Under the pieces are notes generated by a model. It was not told the DNA's origin, made no database searches, and was given only the letters and a program-made list of their open reading frames with translations. From contig NZ_CP018937.1 in assembly GCF_002849695.1 (NCBI RefSeq), positions 4,030,001 through 4,094,000 of the forward strand: a DNA stretch of 64,000 nucleotides, in the 5' to 3' direction. Both the position numbers and the translations under genes were made by a program. Positions 60,224-64,000 of this stretch are shown piece by piece (the first letter of the stretch is position 1; each line of letters begins with the position of its first letter). The stretch comes from Bacteroides fragilis. Lineage in GTDB: Bacteria > Bacteroidota > Bacteroidia > Bacteroidales > Bacteroidaceae.

Positions 60224-61411
60224 ATGAAAAAATTAATGGCAATGCTGCTCCTTGCGGGCAGCATTCAAGGAGTGTATGCACAAAAGGCAGAGAAGAAAGA
60301 AATGTTTCTGGAAAACAAATCGTTGTACGAAGAGTTGACCAACGTGCAGAAAAAGACGGATAAGTTCAATCTGTACCTCAATATGCAAGGTAGTTTTGAC
60401 GCCAACTTCCGTGACGGTTTCGACGAAGGAGTATTCAAAATGCGTCAACTCCGCATCGAAGCAAAAGGCAATCTCAACAGCTGGCTCTCTTACCGCTATC
60501 GTCAACGCCTGAACCGTTCGAACGAAGGAGGAGGAATGATCGATAACATCCCTACCTCGATAGACTATGCCGGAATCGGTGTGAAACTGAACGATCAGTT
60601 CTCTTTCTTTGCCGGTAAGCAATGTGCCGCTTACGGAGGATTTGAGTTCGACCTGAATCCGATCGACATTTACGAATACAGTGACATGATTGAGAATATG
60701 AGTAATTTTATGACCGGACTGAACGTCGGTTATAATATTACCCCCACCCAGCAACTCAACCTGCAGATTCTGAATAGCCGTAACAGTTCGTTTGACAAGA
60801 CATACGGAATCACCGAAGATTCGGAAGGCAAATTGCCGGATCTCAGATCGGGGAAGATGCCACTGGTCTATACCCTGAACTGGAACGGCAACTTCAATGA
60901 GGTATTCAAAACCCGCTGGTCGGCCTCCGTCATGAGTGAAGCTAAGGGCAAGAACCTTTACTATTATGCAGTGGGCAACGAACTGAATCTGGATAAGTTC
61001 AATATGTTTGTCGACTTCATGTATTCACAGGAAGGTATCGACCGCAACGGTACTATCACAGGAATCGTGGGTAATGCCAGCGGACACAATGCTTTCAATG
61101 CCGGTTACTTATCTGTGGTGACGAAGCTCAACTATCGTTTCCTCCCGAAATGGAATGCTTTTGTAAAAGGTATGTACGAAACAGCTTCGGTTACTAAAGC
61201 GGCTGACGGCATTGAAAAAGGTAACTACCGTACTTCCTGGGGATACCTGGCCGGAATAGAATTTTACCCGATGAAGACCAACCTGCATTTCTTCCTGACC
61301 TACGTGGGGCGTTCATACGATTTCACACATCGTGCCAAAGTTTTGGGACAGGAGAACTACAGTACCAATCGTTTGTCTTTAGGTTTCATCTATCAGCTAC
61401 CAATGTTCTAA
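60224..61411 (+). CDS. outer-membrane porin
   Basis: 395 residues. Signal peptide MKKLMAMLLLAGSIQGVYA-QK. The rest is beta-strand-rich with alternating aromatic and polar residues (FNLYLNMQGSFDANFRDGF, LSYRYRQRLNRSNEGGG, YAGIGVKLNDQFSFFAGKQ), ending in a terminal aromatic strand (LGFIYQLPMF). Fits the phosphate-selective porin-like (porin O/P) barrel of Bacteroidetes. Position after asparaginase suggests it admits asparagine or aspartate (inference). Ends 9 nt before a strong terminator. Confidence 0.8.
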   Translation: MKKLMAMLLLAGSIQGVYAQKAEKKEMFLENKSLYEELTNVQKKTDKFNLYLNMQGSFDANFRDGFDEGVFKMRQLRIEAKGNLNSWLSYRYRQRLNRSNEGGGMIDNIPTSIDYAGIGVKLNDQFSFFAGKQCAAYGGFEFDLNPIDIYEYSDMIENMSNFMTGLNVGYNITPTQQLNLQILNSRNSSFDKTYGITEDSEGKLPDLRSGKMPLVYTLNWNGNFNEVFKTRWSASVMSEAKGKNLYYYAVGNELNLDKFNMFVDFMYSQEGIDRNGTITGIVGNASGHNAFNAGYLSVVTKLNYRFLPKWNAFVKGMYETASVTKAADGIEKGNYRTSWGYLAGIEFYPMKTNLHFFLTYVGRSYDFTHRAKVLGQENYSTNRLSLGFIYQLPMF

Positions 61412-61420
61412 TCCCAATAA

Positions 61421-61458
61421 AATAGTCCCGATAAACGATCTGGTTTATCGGGACTATT
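61421..61458. terminator. bidirectional terminator after the porin gene
   Basis: AATAGTCCCGATAAAC-GATCTG-GTTTATCGGGACTATT, 16-bp perfect arms, 6-nt loop. Lies between the porin (+) and DUF2795 (-) genes. Confidence 0.8.
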
Positions 61459-61484
61459 CATTATTTTCAATTCATTCGTCCGTA

Positions 61485-61706
61485 TCAATACTCCTCTTCA
61501 TTGAAGAAGAAATCTTCTTTACTGGGGTAATCCGGCCAAATATCTTCTATACTTTCATAGATTTCGCCTTCATCTTCCATTTCCTGAAGGTTTTCAATCA
61601 CTTCAAGAGGAGCACCCGACCGCATGGCATAATCAATCAGTTCATCCTTAGTTGCCGGCCAAGGAGCATCTTCCAGTTTAGATGCTAATTCCAACGTCCA
61701 ATACAT
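61485..61706 (-). CDS. DUF2795 family small acidic protein
   Basis: 73 residues, very acidic, cytoplasmic: YWTLELASKLEDAPWPATKD, GAPLEVIENLQEMEDEGEIY, SIEDIWPDYPSKEDFFF. Matches the DUF2795 group, conserved in Bacteroidetes, function unknown; an all-helical fold with a possible nucleic-acid or protein-partner role is only speculation. Has its own promoter-like site inside the end of the next gene. Confidence 0.85.
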   Translation of the reverse strand: MYWTLELASKLEDAPWPATKDELIDYAMRSGAPLEVIENLQEMEDEGEIYESIEDIWPDYPSKEDFFFNEEEY

Positions 61707-61757
61707 AAGCTTTCGTATTTAAAATGTGAATATTATTACCTACTCTCTATTTTTCGG

Positions 61758-61788
61758 CAAAAGTATAATAAAATATTTCACTTGCAAC
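61758..61788 (-). promoter_or_regulatory. promoter of the DUF2795 gene
   Basis: Minus strand GTTG (61785-61788), 19 nt, TACTTTTG (61758-61765). The -33 box overlaps the end of the adenosyltransferase gene. Confidence 0.45.
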
Positions 61789-62341
61789 TATTATTCCAAA
61801 ATATTTCATCTTTTCCCTCATTAAAATTCATTTTACGAGACAAGACAAATAAATAATCAGACAGCCGGTTGACATAAGCCAGCAAATCGGCAGAGATTGT
61901 ATAGCTTTCGGATAATGCAAGAATACGCCGCTCCGCCCTCCGGCAAACGGTACGGCAAACGTGGCAAAGTGCCGAGCCACGACTTCCTCCCGGAATGATG
62001 AAGGAATGTAAAGGCGGAAGAATTTCGTCGGCAGCATCAATTTCACGTTCAATAGCTTCTACATCGGCAGGGGTAATAATACTGACATCGTGCAGTTGGA
62101 TCTTCTCCTGGTCAGTGGCCAGATGCGAACCAATGGCAAACAGTTTATCCTGCACTGACTGTACGAAATCCAAATCATGCTCGTCCATCAGGTAAGTTGC
62201 CAGTAATCCCAGATTCGAGTTCAGTTCATCGACCGTTCCATACGCTTCAAGGCGGATGTGGGTTTTCGGCACACGGGTTCCTCCTATCAGACCCGTTGTT
62301 CCTTTATCACCCGTTTTTGTATATACAAGACTCTTTTTCAT
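61778..62341 (-). CDS. cob(I)yrinic acid a,c-diamide adenosyltransferase, PduO type
   Basis: 187 residues from MKKSLVYTKTGDKGTTGLIG; a Met 14 codons upstream (62383) is not supported. ATP-binding start TKTGDKGTTGL, EAYGTVDELNSNLG, and CHVCRTVCRRAERRI with the conserved Arg pair. Makes adenosylcobalamin from cob(I)alamin. Bacteroides need adenosylcobalamin for methylmalonyl-CoA mutase. Followed by DUF2795 72 nt away. Confidence 0.92.
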   Translation of the reverse strand: MKKSLVYTKTGDKGTTGLIGGTRVPKTHIRLEAYGTVDELNSNLGLLATYLMDEHDLDFVQSVQDKLFAIGSHLATDQEKIQLHDVSIITPADVEAIEREIDAADEILPPLHSFIIPGGSRGSALCHVCRTVCRRAERRILALSESYTISADLLAYVNRLSDYLFVLSRKMNFNEGKDEIFWNNSCK

Positions 62342-62389
62342 AATGATAGTAAGTTTATTATTTCTGTAAAGGTTAACACACAAAAGGAT

Positions 62390-63019
62390 TCAGAAGTTGA
62401 CGATATAGTGCTGTTTTATCTTCGTACGGTCGAAAAAGACGATTCCAAGATCATATAAATCGAATGTAACACCCGTCCGGTCATCCTGCTGTATCTTTTT
62501 CCAGAGTGCTTTCATCTTTTTCGTATAGCAGATACCGGCAATCACAAAAACTCCTTGTTCCGTTGTTCTCGACGCACAGATATCGAATACTTTCTCTACA
62601 AATTCCGGGTCACGGTAATGGTGCAAATAAAGAAAATCGACAGGTGTATCTTTCTCCAAAAAGAGTTCGGACAAATCAGAAGCACCCAAATAACCCGCTT
62701 TAGCATGTCCGGCCTGCAAATAGAGAGACGATACCGACAACGTTCCGGCATCTACAATCGTAGCAGGTTGCATTCGGTTGACCAACCGGAACAATAACCG
62801 GTTCACCTTCTTTGATTCATGCTTCCACTTCTTGCCGGGATTTACCGACATTTTCTTTTGTTCAGTCTCCAGCGAACTGTAAGCATAGTAAGGGGTACGC
62901 TCATAAATGACGTTGGTTATCAAGTCGAAAGCAAATGGTGAATGAACCCCATATCCACAACGGTGACGAAAGCGGGCCAGCCAGATAAAAGGGCGTTTCA
63001 ACAGTAGAAATCCGTTCAT
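62390..63019 (-). CDS. SAM-dependent methyltransferase-like protein
   Basis: 209 residues from MNGFLLLKRPFIWLARFRHR; an upstream Met (63070) sits beyond the promoter and is rejected. The lead GYGVHSPFAFDLITNVIYER is a recurring start in a Bacteroidetes family of class I methyltransferase-like proteins. The region PATIVDAGTLSVSSLYLQAG takes the place of motif I but without the classical GxGxG, so enzymatic activity is doubtful. 48 nt before the adenosyltransferase gene, possibly in one transcript. Confidence 0.7.
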   Translation of the reverse strand: MNGFLLLKRPFIWLARFRHRCGYGVHSPFAFDLITNVIYERTPYYAYSSLETEQKKMSVNPGKKWKHESKKVNRLLFRLVNRMQPATIVDAGTLSVSSLYLQAGHAKAGYLGASDLSELFLEKDTPVDFLYLHHYRDPEFVEKVFDICASRTTEQGVFVIAGICYTKKMKALWKKIQQDDRTGVTFDLYDLGIVFFDRTKIKQHYIVNF

Positions 63020-63049
63020 AATAAATTGAAATATATCGCGTTCAACGCA

Positions 63050-63081
63050 CAAAGATATACTTTTTATCAAAACAGAACAAT
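63050..63081 (-). promoter_or_regulatory. promoter of the methyltransferase-like gene
   Basis: Minus strand ATTG (63078-63081), 20 nt, TATCTTTG (63050-63057), 30 nt before the ATG at 63019. Confidence 0.5.
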
Positions 63082-63234
63082 TTCAACCCAAACCTTCTGA
63101 TAGATTCAACTCATATCCAAACTATCTATTCAGCACAGTTCTAAGAATATACTATATATCTTAGCACAATATCCTGATCTAAAAACCGATTAATATTTAA
63201 TCAGCACATTTATTACAAGTTGACTTTTATTTAA

Positions 63235-63242
63235 TATATTTG
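63235..63242 (+). promoter_or_regulatory. -7 box before the tiny ORFs
   Basis: TATATTTG, perfect TAnnTTTG, 22 nt before a possible ATG at 63265. No good TTTG 19-21 nt upstream. Confidence 0.35.
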
Positions 63243-63264
63243 CATTACTAATGAAAAGATAAAC

Positions 63265-63357
63265 ATGGAAAACATATATTTTGCAAATCAGGGGATATTA
63301 ATCGGCGTCATAGACCACCCATTCCATTTAGATAGCGAAACTTTCTTTAGGAACTAA
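63265..63357 (+). CDS. possible 30-residue ORF or gene fragment
   Basis: Reads MENIYFANQGILIGVIDHPF then HLDSETFFRN and stop. It follows a perfect -7 box with a short leader. The composition looks like folded protein rather than random AT-rich translation, so it may be the start of a decayed gene or a real micropeptide. No homology can be claimed. Confidence 0.3.
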   Translation: MENIYFANQGILIGVIDHPFHLDSETFFRN

Positions 63358-63389
63358 CTTATTAAATATGAATTGAACATTAATTTATT

Positions 63390-63455
63390 ATGATAGAAAG
63401 AGAGAATGACGTGATACTACAGTACATTAGAAGAAAGACCGCATTCCATTCGTGA
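63390..63455 (+). CDS. possible 21-residue ORF or gene fragment
   Basis: Reads MIERENDVILQYIRRKTAFH then S and stop, 32 nt after the previous tiny ORF and 3 nt before the MITE-like element. It could be a remnant cut off by the insertion. Confidence 0.2.
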   Translation: MIERENDVILQYIRRKTAFHS

Positions 63456-63458
63456 TGA

Positions 63459-63587
63459 GGGTGTGTCGAAACTCACCACAGAGGAGACAGAGTAACATAG
63501 AGTGATTTTTAAGTTATTAATTATCATCATTCTTATTCTGTGATAATCTGTGCAATCTGTGGTAAAAAAGAGTTTTGACACAGTCCC
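63459..63587. mobile_element. MITE-like element, 129 bp
   Basis: Terminal inverted repeats GGGTGTGTCGAAACTC (63459-63474) and GAGTTTTGACACAGTCCC (63570-63587), matching but for one substitution and a 2-nt gap. Inner sequences ACCACAGA and TCTGTGGT continue the symmetry. The ends resemble those of IS elements with GGG-TGTGTCAAAACT termini (from memory). No transposase inside. Target duplication not obvious. Confidence 0.7.
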
Positions 63588-63673
63588 AAAAGCCTTTGTG
63601 TATCCATAGACAGCTTATAATAACCAAAACATAAAGACATGATCAACGTCATGCTATTTTTTCAATCCAATTG

Positions 63674-63708
63674 ATAGGGTTACTCAACAAAGTAGCCCTA
63701 TATTTTTT
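63674..63708 (+). terminator. intrinsic terminator upstream of the lipoprotein gene
   Basis: ATAGGGTTACT-CAACAA-AGTAGCCCTAT-ATTTTTT: 11-bp stem with one G-T pair, 6-nt loop and T run, about 100 nt before the ATG at 63810. It ends either a transcript from 63235 or acts as a leader attenuator. Confidence 0.6.
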
Positions 63709-63809
63709 GCCTACCACTCTCCCTACCATTGATACTCTTCCTAAACTTTTTAGAACCAAATACTTCATAGTGTGTTATTCAAAGACTAAAAACCTAAACA
63801 GCATTAAGT

Positions 63810-64000
63810 ATGAAGAAATTAATATTCCTGACCCTCTTGACGGCTGCAATATTCTACAGTTGTTCGGATGACAATTCGTGTGCGCCATGTAAGGAAGATA
63901 ACGGAGGACTGGTCACCCCCGACCTGAGTGTCACCTTATCCGATACCCAAAGTCCGATGACCGGTGTATTAGAAGCCTATCCTTGCCAGGCTGGCAGTGC
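63810..64000 (+). CDS. lipoprotein, 5' part (runs off window end)
   Basis: 63 codons visible: MKKLIFLTLLTAAIFYSCSD with lipobox FYSC (Cys18) and a Ser-Asp-Asp after it, so export to a membrane (probably outer, possibly surface) is likely. The mature start has a second Cys pair (NSCAPCKEDN) and a linker-like GGLVTPDLSVTLSDTQSP. Too little is visible to name a family. The preceding 100 nt separate it from a terminator; its own promoter is not clear. Confidence 0.75.
   Translation, partial: MKKLIFLTLLTAAIFYSCSDDNSCAPCKEDNGGLVTPDLSVTLSDTQSPMTGVLEAYPCQAGS

Larger units (their letters stand above)
63020..63809. other. 790-bp intergenic region with MITE-like element, tiny ORFs and terminator
   Basis: Contains the promoter of the methyltransferase-like gene (63050-63081), a -7 box (63235-63242), two possible tiny ORFs (63265-63357, 63390-63455), a MITE-like element (63459-63587) and an intrinsic terminator (63674-63708). 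No conventional gene. Confidence 0.6.

Overview
The window reads as chromosomal DNA of a Bacteroides-type bacterium (Bacteroidales; the B. fragilis / B. thetaiotaomicron group fits best, species not determinable here). Reasons: several upstream regions carry the Bacteroides promoter (TTTG-like box, about 19-21 nt, TAnnTTTG); most genes lack a Shine-Dalgarno sequence; and there is a characteristic set of Bacteroidetes families (6-bladed propeller lipoprotein, GH123, DUF3467, DUF2795, PduO-type adenosyltransferase, DcuB/AspA).

Layout. 1-4730: 5' part of urocanate hydratase (hutU), three secreted or membrane proteins of unknown function and a membrane-anchored MutS-family ATPase. 4799-23052: one uninterrupted minus-strand ribosomal supercluster, read from rpsL: rpsL-rpsG-fusA-rpsJ-rplC-rplD-rplW-rplB-rpsS-rplV-rpsC-rplP-rpmC-rpsQ-rplN-rplX-rplE-rpsN-rpsH-rplF-rplR-rpsE-rpmD-rplO-secY-map-infA-rpmJ-rpsM-rpsK-rpsD-rpoA-rplQ. 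It joins the str, S10, spc and alpha operons and ends at a strong terminator. 23120-26435: a repeat cluster, a DUF3467 gene and a four-gene accessory patch (YtxH, YeaQ-like, Crp/Fnr regulator, acyltransferase). 26458-41159: the second half of the expression machinery, also on minus: rpsU-xerC-hpf, then a separate unit tRNA-Thr/Tyr/Gly/Thr-tuf-tRNA-Trp-secE-nusG-rplK-rplA-rplJ-rplL-rpoB-rpoC.

41247-55853: housekeeping genes on both strands (aminopeptidase P, gamma-carbonic-anhydrase-like protein, Kdo transferase, gltX, PgpH-type HD phosphodiesterase, LMW protein tyrosine phosphatase, GH123 enzyme, priA, an outer-membrane barrel, tRNA-Ser, a propeller lipoprotein). 56022-61411: a compact asparagine/aspartate module. 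Porin, exported asparaginase, C4-dicarboxylate exchanger and aspartase would together turn external Asn into fumarate for anaerobic respiration. 61485-64000: DUF2795, a cobalamin adenosyltransferase, a methyltransferase-like protein, then an almost gene-free stretch with a MITE-like element, two possible tiny ORFs and a terminator, before a lipoprotein gene that runs off the end.

No CRISPR array, phage, complete insertion sequence or obvious defence or biosynthetic system was seen. The most interesting signals are non-coding: a promoter that starts inside the arm of the preceding operon's terminator (39526-39598), isolated strong Shine-Dalgarno sequences at only a few genes of the expression cluster, a 22-bp-period repeat with an inverted copy (23120-23196), a possible small RNA (1356-1459), and the micro-ORF/MITE locus at 63235-63711.
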